A stretch of DNA of 64,000 nt from CAMXAS01 sp964442435 (GTDB lineage: Bacteria; Bacteroidota; Bacteroidia; Bacteroidales; P3), in the NCBI GenBank assembly GCA_964442435.1, contig CAYTZG010000008.1, positions 14,068 through 78,067 of the forward strand, written 5' to 3'. Position numbers and translations under genes: made by a program. Below are positions 25,627-34,002 of the stretch, piece by piece; the stretch's first letter is position 1, and every line of letters starts with the position of its first letter. The notes below the pieces were generated by a model. It ran no database searches, was not told the DNA's origin, and saw only the letters and a list, made by a program, of their open reading frames with translations.

Positions 25627-28086
25627 ATGCGAAAGACATGGAAAGAAGGCCTCTGCGCCGCACTCGCCGGCCTCGTGCTGCTGGCGGGCGGTGGCCAAAG
25701 AGGGGTATCTCAAACGACGGATATGACGGTTTCTGCTATTTTTCACGACCCGGCCTATAAGGTTCATACGCCGGCCGGCCTGCAATACCGTTTGCAGGGA
25801 GACAGTTACGATGTATGGGAGGCGGTCGGCCTCGTGCGCGTGCGTCAGGACGGCAACAAACAGGAGGTGGGACGCGATACGCTTGTGCGTTGGGCGGACG
25901 TGGCCGCGGCCTTGTCGTTGCCGGCCGAAAACCCGGTGTTCGACTTTATCTGGAATCCGCAGCGCGACGCCGTGCTGTTGCTCTCCGGGCGGGAGGCCAT
26001 CTACCGTTGGTCTTACCGTTGTTCGGCCTACCTGCTGACGTGGGCGACGGCTTCGGACGCGGCCACGGGCGCGGGGATGCGCGTGCTGCCGATCAAGGGG
26101 GCGATACAGGAACCCACGTTCTCGCCCGACGGTCGCCGGCTGTCGTATATCCGCGACAACAACCTCTATGTGTTCGACTTCAAGGACAAGGCGGCCGAAT
26201 GGGCCTTGACCGAGGACGGCGCGTTCAACCGTATCCTCAACGGCCATACCGACTGGGTGTATGAGGAGGAGTTCGGCTTTACGAAAGCCTATGCGTGGAG
26301 TCCCGACAGCCGCTATATCGCTTACTTGCGCTCGGACGAGAGCCGTGTGCCGGAATTCGGCTTCACGCAGTGGGGGGCGCTCTATCCGCGGCCTTACGTC
26401 TATAAATACCCGAAAGCCGGCGAAGACAACTCCACCGTGCAGCTCATCGTCCACGACCTGCTGTTGAACCGCACCCAGCCGCTCTGCCGGACGGAGGCCC
26501 ACAGCACGGGCGGCGTGAGCGAGGCGGTGGCCTATATCCCGCGTCTGCGTTGGACGCCCAAGTCCAATACGTTGCTGTTCTATACGCTCAACCGGCATCA
26601 GAATCTGCTTCGCATCTGGCGGTGGCAGGCCGAGAGCGAGGGCGCGCAGGCCGCCTTCATCAAGACGTCGGTGGCCAAAAAAGTGACGACGGAACCGGTG
26701 GCCACGGCCTGGGTCAGCCCGTTGGTCAAACCGCTCTATGAAGAACGCAACGACTGCTATATCGAGATTACGGACGACATCTATTGCTTTTCGGACGAGA
26801 GCCGCTGGCTCATCGCTTCCGAACGCGACGGCTACCGCCATCTCTACCTTTATGATTTCGACGGGAAGCTGTTGCGTCAGCTGACGAAGGGCCATTATGA
26901 GGTAAACCGCCTCTATGGCGTGGACGAGCGGCATGGCCGTGTCTATTTCTCGGCCAACTACAGCGCGCCCTACAACATCGAGGTGATGTCGGCGGGGCTG
27001 GATGGCCGCGGTCTGCGCCGTCTGGCCTATGAACTGCAAGCCAAGGGCGGCGTTTGCCGCGCCTTGTTCTCCGACGACTACCGGCGTGTGATTCTCGTGC
27101 ATTCGGCCGCCGGCACGGCGCCGCGCTATTGCGAATACGCGCTGGACGGCGAGAGCGAACAGCTGTTGTCGGTCATAGAGGGCAACGAGGATATGCAGAC
27201 GCGCCTGCAGGCCGACAATCAGCCGCAACGCCGTTTCGGCAAGATGGCCGTGGGCCGCTATCGGACGCCGTTCCCCGACACGATTCAGCCCTCCGGCGAC
27301 GGCACGGCCGAAACGCAGGCCCTGTTGGACAGGTTGGCCGAACGGGCCGCGGGCTTCGATACGTTATATTATTGGGTTATGCAGCCGGCGCGGATGGAGG
27401 CCGGCCGCCGCTATCCGGTGCTGATGTTCCTCTACGGCGGCCCCGGCTCGCAGCAGGTGTTGAACCAATACGGCGGCCTGGATTACTGGTGGTACAGCTA
27501 CCTCGTTTCGCAGGGCTATATCGTGCTCTGCGTCGATAACCGCGGCACCGGCGGGCGGGGCGAGGCCTTCAAGAAATGCACCTATCTGCAGTTGGGGCGC
27601 TACGAAACGCAAGACCAGATGGCCGTCGTGCGCCATATCTCGGCCGAGTGGGATTTCGTGGATCCGGCGCGCGTGGCGATTTGGGGCTGGAGCTACGGCG
27701 GCTTCATGTCGTCGTCCTGCCTGATGCGCGGCGACGGGCTGTGGAAGGCGGCGATGGCCGTCGCGCCCGTGACCTCGTGGCGCTATTACGACAATGTATA
27801 TACGGAGCGCTTCATGCGCACGCCGGCCGAGAACCCCGGCGGCTACGACGCCAATTCGCCGATTTATTGGGCCGACAAGTTGCAGGGCGCTTATTTGCTG
27901 GCGCACGGCACGGGCGACGACAACGTGCATTTCCAAAACAGCATGATGCTCGTGGATGCGTTGCAGGCGCATCTCAAGCTGTTCTCGTTTCAGGCTTATC
28001 CAAACCGTAACCACAGCCTGATCGGCGGGTCGGCGCGTGAGCATCTGTATGAAACGATGACGCGGTTTTTGAAAGAGAATCTGTAG
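25627..28086 (+). CDS. Dipeptidyl peptidase IV-type S9 peptidase
   Basis: 819-residue exported prolyl peptidase that removes X-Pro or X-Ala dipeptides from peptide N-termini. An N-terminal hydrophobic signal (LCAALAGLVLLAGGG) is followed by the eight-bladed propeller, with the substrate-amine Glu pair in DWVYEEEFGF. The alpha/beta-hydrolase domain carries Ser689 in GWSYGGFMSS, Asp764 in HGTGDDNVHF and His796 in NRNHSLIG. The Asp-His spacing of 32 equals that of human DPP4. A short gap (27 nt) follows the SDR gene, and the next gene starts 5 nt downstream behind a good AGGAAGG ribosome-binding site. Confidence 0.93.
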   Translation: MRKTWKEGLCAALAGLVLLAGGGQRGVSQTTDMTVSAIFHDPAYKVHTPAGLQYRLQGDSYDVWEAVGLVRVRQDGNKQEVGRDTLVRWADVAAALSLPAENPVFDFIWNPQRDAVLLLSGREAIYRWSYRCSAYLLTWATASDAATGAGMRVLPIKGAIQEPTFSPDGRRLSYIRDNNLYVFDFKDKAAEWALTEDGAFNRILNGHTDWVYEEEFGFTKAYAWSPDSRYIAYLRSDESRVPEFGFTQWGALYPRPYVYKYPKAGEDNSTVQLIVHDLLLNRTQPLCRTEAHSTGGVSEAVAYIPRLRWTPKSNTLLFYTLNRHQNLLRIWRWQAESEGAQAAFIKTSVAKKVTTEPVATAWVSPLVKPLYEERNDCYIEITDDIYCFSDESRWLIASERDGYRHLYLYDFDGKLLRQLTKGHYEVNRLYGVDERHGRVYFSANYSAPYNIEVMSAGLDGRGLRRLAYELQAKGGVCRALFSDDYRRVILVHSAAGTAPRYCEYALDGESEQLLSVIEGNEDMQTRLQADNQPQRRFGKMAVGRYRTPFPDTIQPSGDGTAETQALLDRLAERAAGFDTLYYWVMQPARMEAGRRYPVLMFLYGGPGSQQVLNQYGGLDYWWYSYLVSQGYIVLCVDNRGTGGRGEAFKKCTYLQLGRYETQDQMAVVRHISAEWDFVDPARVAIWGWSYGGFMSSSCLMRGDGLWKAAMAVAPVTSWRYYDNVYTERFMRTPAENPGGYDANSPIYWADKLQGAYLLAHGTGDDNVHFQNSMMLVDALQAHLKLFSFQAYPNRNHSLIGGSAREHLYETMTRFLKENL

Positions 28087-28091
28087 GAAGG

Positions 28092-29717
28092 ATGCGCGGA
28101 CGAAAGAGGTGGGCATGGGCCCGGCGTTGGGGGCTGGCCGGCTGGCTGTGTATGGCCGGCATGGTGGCCGCTTGGGCCGGGACGGGCGACGGTTGGCCGC
28201 CCGTGGCCCTGTGTGACGTGTCGGGGGCGGCCTCGGCGGCCGACGACAGCCTGCGGCGGCATCCCGACCGTGTGGCGCAGCGCGTCCGCGTGGACGGCAT
28301 CGCGCCGGGGGCGGCGGGGCGCACGATCCGCTGGCGTGTGGATGCCGACCCGTTGAGCGGCTTGGACTGGGAGGTGGATGCCGCCCGCATCGCCGACGAC
28401 GGCTCGTTCAGCCTGCGCGGGATGTTCCGCGAGACGATGCCGACGACCTTGGCCATAGACTATTACGAAGGCACGCTGTTCGTGAGCCCCGGCACGGATT
28501 ACCGCCTGCGCTTCGACACGTTCGACTACGGGTTGGCCAACCGGCTCAACGTTTTGTTTCCGGGCGCGCCCGTGCCGCCGCTGACGTTCGAAATCGAACG
28601 GCCGGCGGCAGAGCGGCTGAACCATACGATTTGGCGTTTTTTGACGCTGTACGGGCAGGAGATAGACGCGGAGGCCTATGAGGCTATCGCCGTCTATGGG
28701 CAACCGCAAGCCGTGTTACGGCTTCGGGCGCGCGTGGACAGCCTGGCGGAGGATACGGCTGCCGTCGATGATTTCGCATCGGCCTACGTGCGCTATCAGA
28801 TGGCGGGCTTGGAGGAGTTCGCGCGGCTTAAGAACGGCAAGGCATTGTTCCGGCAATATCTGAAGGCGCAGCCGTTGCAGTACCGCAATCCCGCGCAGAT
28901 GCAGTTCGTGCGGTCTTATTTCGACCATTATTTCGATACCCGGTGCCCGATACCCGAAAAACGGCTCAAACAGCTGTTGGCGGGAGCGGACGTGCAGACC
29001 GTGCTCGACACGTTGGGCGTGGATTCGTTGCTCGTGAACCGGCAGTGGCGGGAATGGATATATATACAGGCCGTGTCGGAGGTGCTGGGGCGAGCCGACT
29101 ATCCGGAAGAAGCCTTGTTGCGTCAACTGGCGCAGTTGTCCGAGCGGACGGCCTTTCCGATGCACCGGCAGACGATAGCGGGCCTGTTGACCCAATGGCG
29201 GCGTCGGCACGAAGGCATCCGGTTGGGGGCTTACGTATGGACGGATATGCAGGGGCGGGCGGTGGCGGCCGATACGCTGTTGGGCGCGGCCGGCACTTGG
29301 ACGTATGTGTGTGTCGTCAAGTCCGACCCGACGCTCTCGCCCGACGGCTCGTCTCAGATTTACGCGCTTTGGCAGGCGCTCCGGCAGGCGGACGACTTGC
29401 CCGGCCGCGGCCTCGTCTTGGTTTGCGACGATGATTCGGCCGCCGCGCGCACCTATGTGCGCGCATTGCAAGAAAGCTTGCAACCGCCCGCCGACGCCTC
29501 GGCGGAGGCCGACCGGCGGCTGTCGTTCTATTATTTCAACAGGGAAATCGAAAATCTGAAGGACTGGGAAGTCTATACGTTTCCGGCCTTCGTCGTCATC
29601 TCGCCCGAAGGGCGGATCTATCCGCGTTTCGCCGCGCCCGTTCCCGACGGGCTGGCGGCCTGGCGCACGCTGATGAAGCCTAACGGCCGAAGCGGCAGTG
29701 GGTCAGGTAGGCGATAG
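28092..29717 (+). CDS. Exported protein with degenerate thioredoxin-like end
   Basis: 541-residue protein with an N-terminal signal or anchor (WGLAGWLCMAGMVAAWAG). The next 130 residues resemble the beta-sandwich domain that precedes TlpA-like thioredoxin domains in Bacteroidetes (DDGSFSLRGMFRETMPTTLAIDYYEGTLF in part; FVSPGTDYRLRFD). A helical middle follows. The last 160 residues have the strand order of a thioredoxin fold (WTYVCVVKSDPT, LVLVCDDDSAAA, VYTFPAFVVISPEGRIYPR with the cis-Pro-like TFPAF), but no CxxC pair. It is probably a redox-inactive periplasmic protein. It is cotranscribed with the DPP4-type gene. Its end overlaps the convergent Nudix gene by 38 nt. Confidence 0.72.
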   Translation: MRGRKRWAWARRWGLAGWLCMAGMVAAWAGTGDGWPPVALCDVSGAASAADDSLRRHPDRVAQRVRVDGIAPGAAGRTIRWRVDADPLSGLDWEVDAARIADDGSFSLRGMFRETMPTTLAIDYYEGTLFVSPGTDYRLRFDTFDYGLANRLNVLFPGAPVPPLTFEIERPAAERLNHTIWRFLTLYGQEIDAEAYEAIAVYGQPQAVLRLRARVDSLAEDTAAVDDFASAYVRYQMAGLEEFARLKNGKALFRQYLKAQPLQYRNPAQMQFVRSYFDHYFDTRCPIPEKRLKQLLAGADVQTVLDTLGVDSLLVNRQWREWIYIQAVSEVLGRADYPEEALLRQLAQLSERTAFPMHRQTIAGLLTQWRRRHEGIRLGAYVWTDMQGRAVAADTLLGAAGTWTYVCVVKSDPTLSPDGSSQIYALWQALRQADDLPGRGLVLVCDDDSAAARTYVRALQESLQPPADASAEADRRLSFYYFNREIENLKDWEVYTFPAFVVISPEGRIYPRFAAPVPDGLAAWRTLMKPNGRSGSGSGRR

Positions 29718-30345
29718 ACGGGTACATGAGCCCGCAACGCGCCAAGGCTTCCGTTTCGGTCAGCCAAACGGCTTCCACGATGTCTTCTTCGGTCTGCGGC
29801 TTGAGCGCGGGCGGCTTGTTGCCGTGGGCCTTGTCCGCCGCCGTTTCGGGCGTATCCATCGCATACCATACGCATTCTTTGAGCGCGATATCGTGTTTGC
29901 GGCGAATCAGGTGGTAGGTCGTCGGCAGGTCTTCGCGCAGGACGAGCGGCGTCAGGCCGGTTTCTTCGGCCACCTCGCGCAAGGCCGTGTCGCGTATGGC
30001 TTCGCCTTTTTCCTGTTTGCCCTTGGGCAAGTCCCAGAAGCCGCGCCGATAGATATAAAGGTAGCGGTCGTTATGCCGCACGAGGCCGCCGCCCGCACGG
30101 ATGACTTCAAAGCGTTGCTTGAAGGCCGCGAAAGCCGCGGCGGGGGCGTCGCACCGCACGAGGATGTTGTCGGTCTCTTCCACCGCCAACAGATGGTCGA
30201 AAAAGGCGTCGTCCGTTCCCAAGTTCGTTATTTTGAGCTGCCCGTCAGACAGCTCCGTCCATAGGGCGGCCTTTTCGCGGGCGGAAGCCAGTTCGGCCTC
30301 CGCCGCGAAAACGATGGCGCGCCGTTCGGTAAAAACCGTGTACAT
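29680..30345 (-). CDS. Nudix hydrolase
   Basis: 221-residue pyrophosphohydrolase acting on a nucleoside diphosphate linked to another moiety. The Nudix box GKQEKGEAIRDTALREVAEETGL (in three parts: GKQEKGE, then ALREV, then AEETGL) fits GX5EX7REUXEEXGU and sits near residue 113. The N-terminal 70 residues form an extra domain of unknown role seen in Bacteroidetes Nudix proteins. The substrate is not predictable. It follows pepD by 9 nt in a minus-strand operon, and its last 38 nt overlap the end of the convergent gene 28092-29717. Confidence 0.9.
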   Translation of the reverse strand: MYTVFTERRAIVFAAEAELASAREKAALWTELSDGQLKITNLGTDDAFFDHLLAVEETDNILVRCDAPAAAFAAFKQRFEVIRAGGGLVRHNDRYLYIYRRGFWDLPKGKQEKGEAIRDTALREVAEETGLTPLVLREDLPTTYHLIRRKHDIALKECVWYAMDTPETAADKAHGNKPPALKPQTEEDIVEAVWLTETEALARCGLMYPSIAYLTHCRFGR

Positions 30346-30354
30346 AGCGGGAAC

Positions 30355-31827
30355 TTATTTAAGGGGGATGCGTTTCAGGATTTCGACGGTCAACCGCCAG
30401 CAGCGTTCCACGGTGTCGATTTGCAGACGTTCGTCGGGCGAGTGGACGCCGCGCATCGTGGGACCGTAAGACACCATGTCCATGCCCGGATATTTGGTCG
30501 CGAAAAGGCCGCATTCCAAGCCCGCGTGGATGGCCAAGGCCAGCGGTTCTTCATGAAACAGCTCGCGGAACGTGTCGGTGCAGATTTTAAGAATAGGCGA
30601 GGCGGGGTCGGGCGTCCAGCCGGGATAGCCGTCGCTGTGGCTGATGCGGACGTCCGGGCCGATGAGGCGGAAGCAGGCCGCGATGCGTTCGGCGGCCGCC
30701 ACCTTGGCCGACTCTACCGACGAGCGTTGGCTCGTGCTGAGCCGGATCAGGCCGTTTTCGGGTTCGTAGTGCATCGAAGCCAAGTTGGTGGAGGTTTCCA
30801 CGAAGTTGGGAATGTCGGAACTCATGCGCAACACGCCGTGCGGACAGGCGAACATCGCGTCGCAGAAGCGTACATGGCGGTCGAGCGCCCATACCTTTTC
30901 GGGCAACGCGGCCTCCACGGCCTGAAAGCGCAGGTTGGGTTCGGTCTTGAACTCCCGTTTCAATACGGATTCGTAGTGCGCCGCGGCTTCCAACAGCGTC
31001 TGCACGCGGTCTTCGGGCAATACGACGGTGGCGGAGGCTTCGCGCGCGATGGCGTTGCGCAGGTTGCCGCCGTGCAGGTCGCTCACGCGCAGTGACAGCG
31101 GCGCGGTTTGGGCGCAGAGGAAGCGCACGAGGAATTTATTGGCGTTGCCGAGCCCCTTGTTGATGTCGTCGCCGGAGTGACCGCCCTTGAGGCCGCTTAC
31201 CTGCAACGTATAGGCGCGCGTGTGCGACTGCGGCCGCGCTTCGGTCTGAACCGGCACTTCGGCCAGCGTGTCGATGCCGCCCGCACAGCCGATAAAGAAC
31301 TGGCCGTCGTCTTCCGAATCGAGGTTCAGCAGGATTTTGCCTTGCAGGAAGCCGGGTTTAAGCCCGAAAGCCCCCGTCAAACCCGTTTCCTCATCCACCG
31401 TAAACAGGCATTCCACCGGGCCGTGCACGAGGCTGTCATCCGCCAGGACGGCCAAACCGAACGCGCAGCCGATGCCGTTGTCCGCGCCGAGCGTCGTGTC
31501 TTTGGCTTTGAGCCAGCCGTCTTCGATATGTACCTCTATCGGGTCGGTGTCGAAATTGTGTTTGGAGTCGGCGTTCTTTTCGCACACCATATCCATGTGG
31601 GCTTGTAGGATGACGCCCTGACGGTTCTCCATGCCCGGCGTGGCCGGCTTGCGGATCAGCACGTTGCCGGTTTCGTCCGCGATGGTTTCCAAACGGTGTT
31701 CCCGCCCGAACGCGAGCAGGTATTCCCGTATCTTTTCCTCTTTCTTGGACGGACGCGGAATGCGCAGGATTTCACCGAAATAGCGCCATACGCCTTCCGG
31801 TTTCAGTTGGTTCAGGATTTCGTTCAT
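30355..31827 (-). CDS. pepD: Aminoacyl-histidine dipeptidase (PepD)
   Basis: 490-residue M20-family zinc dipeptidase that splits beta-Ala-His and related dipeptides in the cytoplasm. The first zinc motif is QAHMDMVCEK (His-x-Asp). Then come TTLGADNGIG with the bridging Asp, and DEETGLTGAFGL with the catalytic Glu pair. The inserted lid/dimerisation domain lies at about 185-390 (SGLKGGHSGDDINKG near its start). The final His ligand is in the last 40 residues. Its length matches Bacteroides PepD. It sits between the PLD-family gene and the Nudix gene. It would complete breakdown of dipeptides released by the DPP-type peptidases in this window. Confidence 0.95.
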   Translation of the reverse strand: MNEILNQLKPEGVWRYFGEILRIPRPSKKEEKIREYLLAFGREHRLETIADETGNVLIRKPATPGMENRQGVILQAHMDMVCEKNADSKHNFDTDPIEVHIEDGWLKAKDTTLGADNGIGCAFGLAVLADDSLVHGPVECLFTVDEETGLTGAFGLKPGFLQGKILLNLDSEDDGQFFIGCAGGIDTLAEVPVQTEARPQSHTRAYTLQVSGLKGGHSGDDINKGLGNANKFLVRFLCAQTAPLSLRVSDLHGGNLRNAIAREASATVVLPEDRVQTLLEAAAHYESVLKREFKTEPNLRFQAVEAALPEKVWALDRHVRFCDAMFACPHGVLRMSSDIPNFVETSTNLASMHYEPENGLIRLSTSQRSSVESAKVAAAERIAACFRLIGPDVRISHSDGYPGWTPDPASPILKICTDTFRELFHEEPLALAIHAGLECGLFATKYPGMDMVSYGPTMRGVHSPDERLQIDTVERCWRLTVEILKRIPLK

Positions 31828-31860
31828 ATCGTCAGGTATTTAAAGTTTTCGGTTTGGGGG

Positions 31861-32934
31861 TCAGAACAGCCGCCGGAACGGCGTGATGAGCCATTCCGCA
31901 AAGCGGTACAGCCACGGCACGTTCTTCCATTTCTCGTAGTCGAGGTCGCTGCACTGCCGGTCGGTTTCCGCGATGTGTTCCTGCAACAGCCGCACGGTGT
32001 CGGCGTTTTCGCCGTAGAGCATGATTTCGTATTGGTAGCGGAAACTGCGGTAATCCAGATTGGCCGAGCCTATGAAAAACCGCTTGCCGTCGATGAGCAG
32101 GCATTTGGCGTGCAGGTTGTCCGGCTTGAACAGCCGCCACTGGACGCCTTGTTTGTAGAGCGGCCCCAAGTATTTGTTGCGCAGCAGGTCGATAATCGGC
32201 ACGTCGGAATGCAGGGGCAGGTAGATTTTGACCGTTATGCCGCGCGAAGCCGCTTCCGCCAAGGCCTTGCGCATTTTGTGCCCCGGCAGGAAATAGGGCG
32301 TTTCGATGAGGATTTCCCGGCGGGCGTTCTTTATCAGGTTGAGCGTGTAGTCGCGTATGGTCTGATAGTAGGCCGAGGGCGTGTCCTGTATGATGTTGTA
32401 GCCGTGGTAGGAGATGATTTTCTTTTTCTCGAACGGCACGAGTTCGTAGAACTTGTATTGCTCGTAGTTCTTGAAGAACACGCCGCGGAACTTGTGCGTG
32501 ATGGGGCTTTGAATCCGTAGGTTCAGGTCGCGCCAGCTGATGGAATAGGACGTGAGGTTGGACGACCCGATATAGGTAATGCTGTCGTCTATGAGCAACA
32601 GTTTGCGGTGGCTGCGCGTGTGGTTGCGCGCAAACGTGTTGGATAGGAAGAACTTGATTTTCTTGAAGTAGCGTAACTTGACACCGGCGGCCAACAAGTC
32701 CGCGAAAAAGAGTTCGCTGGCTTGCGTGCCGTAAGCGTCCACCAGCAGGCGGATGTCCAGGCCTTCCTGCGCCTTTTGCAAAAGGGCTTCCCGGAAACGC
32801 TTGCCGATGGCGTCCTCTCCGAACCGATACGTCTCTAAATAAATGTATTTCTTAGCCGCGCGGATGTCGTCTATCATCGCGCTGAACAGACGCAGGTTGT
32901 CGTCGAACAGTTGCGTGTTGTAGTTCTCCAGCAT
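31861..32934 (-). CDS. Cardiolipin synthase-like phospholipase D family protein
   Basis: 357-residue enzyme with two HKD phosphodiesterase motifs: HRKLLLIDDSITYIGSSNL (about 130-148) and HAKCLLIDGKRFFIGSANL (about 275-293). Together they form one active site. The family transfers phosphatidyl groups to make cardiolipin or hydrolyses phospholipids. The N-terminal membrane helices of classical cardiolipin synthases are missing, as in ClsB-type enzymes. The N-terminus MLENYNTQLFDDN is typical, which supports the ATG at 32934. That codon lies 9 nt after a consensus -7 element, so the leader is only a few nucleotides. pepD follows after 33 nt. Confidence 0.9.
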   Translation of the reverse strand: MLENYNTQLFDDNLRLFSAMIDDIRAAKKYIYLETYRFGEDAIGKRFREALLQKAQEGLDIRLLVDAYGTQASELFFADLLAAGVKLRYFKKIKFFLSNTFARNHTRSHRKLLLIDDSITYIGSSNLTSYSISWRDLNLRIQSPITHKFRGVFFKNYEQYKFYELVPFEKKKIISYHGYNIIQDTPSAYYQTIRDYTLNLIKNARREILIETPYFLPGHKMRKALAEAASRGITVKIYLPLHSDVPIIDLLRNKYLGPLYKQGVQWRLFKPDNLHAKCLLIDGKRFFIGSANLDYRSFRYQYEIMLYGENADTVRLLQEHIAETDRQCSDLDYEKWKNVPWLYRFAEWLITPFRRLF

Positions 32935-32943
32935 AATGGATTA

Positions 32944-32975
32944 CAAACTTACCAAACTTGCGCCTTATTTCCAAA
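32944..32975 (-). promoter_or_regulatory. Promoter of the PLD-pepD-Nudix operon
   Basis: On the minus strand: TTTG (32972-32975), 20 nt, TAAGTTTG (32944-32951), a perfect consensus. The ATG at 32934 follows after 9 nt, so the leader would be only about 4 nt. Confidence 0.85.
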
Positions 32976-32988
32976 ACCGGAATCAAAG

Positions 32989-33020
32989 TTTGCGAATTCG
33001 TATGTTTCGGAGTAAATTTG
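32989..33020 (+). promoter_or_regulatory. Promoter of the yicC-hydG operon
   Basis: TTTG (32989-32992), 20 nt, TAAATTTG (33013-33020), a perfect consensus. It is divergent from the PLD promoter, with only 13 nt between the two -33 elements. The leader to the yicC-like ATG at 33086 would be about 60 nt. Confidence 0.85.
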
Positions 33021-33085
33021 TAGGACGGTTGGCCCGGACGAAGGGGCGGCCGGCCATGGGCTTGGCGTATAAAACACTGAATGTT

Positions 33086-34000
33086 ATGATTAAATCGATG
33101 ACCGGCTACGGCAAAGGTATCCGTACTTGGCAGGGCAAAAAGATGACGATGGAAATCAAAAGCGTCAATTCCAAGGTTTTGGATATGAATTGGCGTTGGA
33201 GCGGGCCCTATAAGGAGTTGGAAAACGACTTGCGCGCGCTCGTGACCGACCGTTTGCAACGCGGCAAGGTGGATATTTATGTGACGGTGCGGGACGAAGC
33301 GGGCGAAGCGGGGCGGTTGCCCGAATTGCGGACGACGTTTTTGGAGAAGGCCTATCGGCAGTTCGCGCAGTGGAGCGCGTCTCAAACCGAGCCGATGCCG
33401 GGTTGGTGGCCGGCCGTATTGGGACAGGCCTTTGTCATGCAGTCCGACGCCTGGCATCGGCCCGAGGAGGTGGAGTGCACGCCGGAGGAATTGGCCGCGG
33501 CCGGCGTACAGTTGCGGGCATTGGCCGACGAGGTGTTGCAGGCTGTGGATCGTTTCCGCACGCAGGAGGCCGAGGGCTTGAAGAAAGATTTGTTGCTGCG
33601 GGTGTCGCTCATCGAAGAGAAGCTGGCGGCCGTGGAGCCGTTTGAGAAAGGCCGTCTGGCCCGTATCAAGGAAAAGCTGACGAAGGCTTTGCAGGAGTGG
33701 AACGCGCAGTGGGAGAGTCAGCCGGACAGCCGTAACCGTTTTGAGGAGAGCCTGATTTATTATCTTGAAAAATGGGACGTGACCGAGGAAAAGGTTCGTC
33801 TCGCCAAGCATTGCCGTTATTTCCGCGAGAGCATCGACGAGGATGGGGCCGGCAAGAAACTCGGTTTCATCGCGCAGGAGATGGGGCGCGAAATCAACAC
33901 GCTCGGTTCCAAATCGAACGAGGTGGAGATGCAGCGTTTGGTCGTCGAGATGAAAGACGAATTGGAAAAGATTAAAGAACAACTGTTTAATATATTGTAA
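33086..34000 (+). CDS. YicC/YloC family endoribonuclease
   Basis: 304-residue protein of the YicC family, endoribonucleases linked to mRNA and sRNA turnover. The N-terminus MIKSMTGYGKG and the conserved MEIKSVNSKVLDMNWR identify the family. The C-terminal part has the conserved KKLGFIAQEMGREINTLGSK and helical end KEQLFNIL. The ATG at 33086 is chosen over the longer frame from 32936 because the extra 50 codons contain the promoter. Long helices (about 150-240) suggest the family's coiled-coil ring. hydG starts 2 nt after its stop, so both are probably cotranscribed. Confidence 0.93.
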   Translation: MIKSMTGYGKGIRTWQGKKMTMEIKSVNSKVLDMNWRWSGPYKELENDLRALVTDRLQRGKVDIYVTVRDEAGEAGRLPELRTTFLEKAYRQFAQWSASQTEPMPGWWPAVLGQAFVMQSDAWHRPEEVECTPEELAAAGVQLRALADEVLQAVDRFRTQEAEGLKKDLLLRVSLIEEKLAAVEPFEKGRLARIKEKLTKALQEWNAQWESQPDSRNRFEESLIYYLEKWDVTEEKVRLAKHCRYFRESIDEDGAGKKLGFIAQEMGREINTLGSKSNEVEMQRLVVEMKDELEKIKEQLFNIL

Positions 34001-34002
34001 TC

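Noticed and set aside
24832..27228. 798-residue antisense frame across the SDR and DPP4-type genes
   Set aside because: It spans two certain genes on the other strand and their gap, which no real gene would. Composition is that of a GC-rich shadow.
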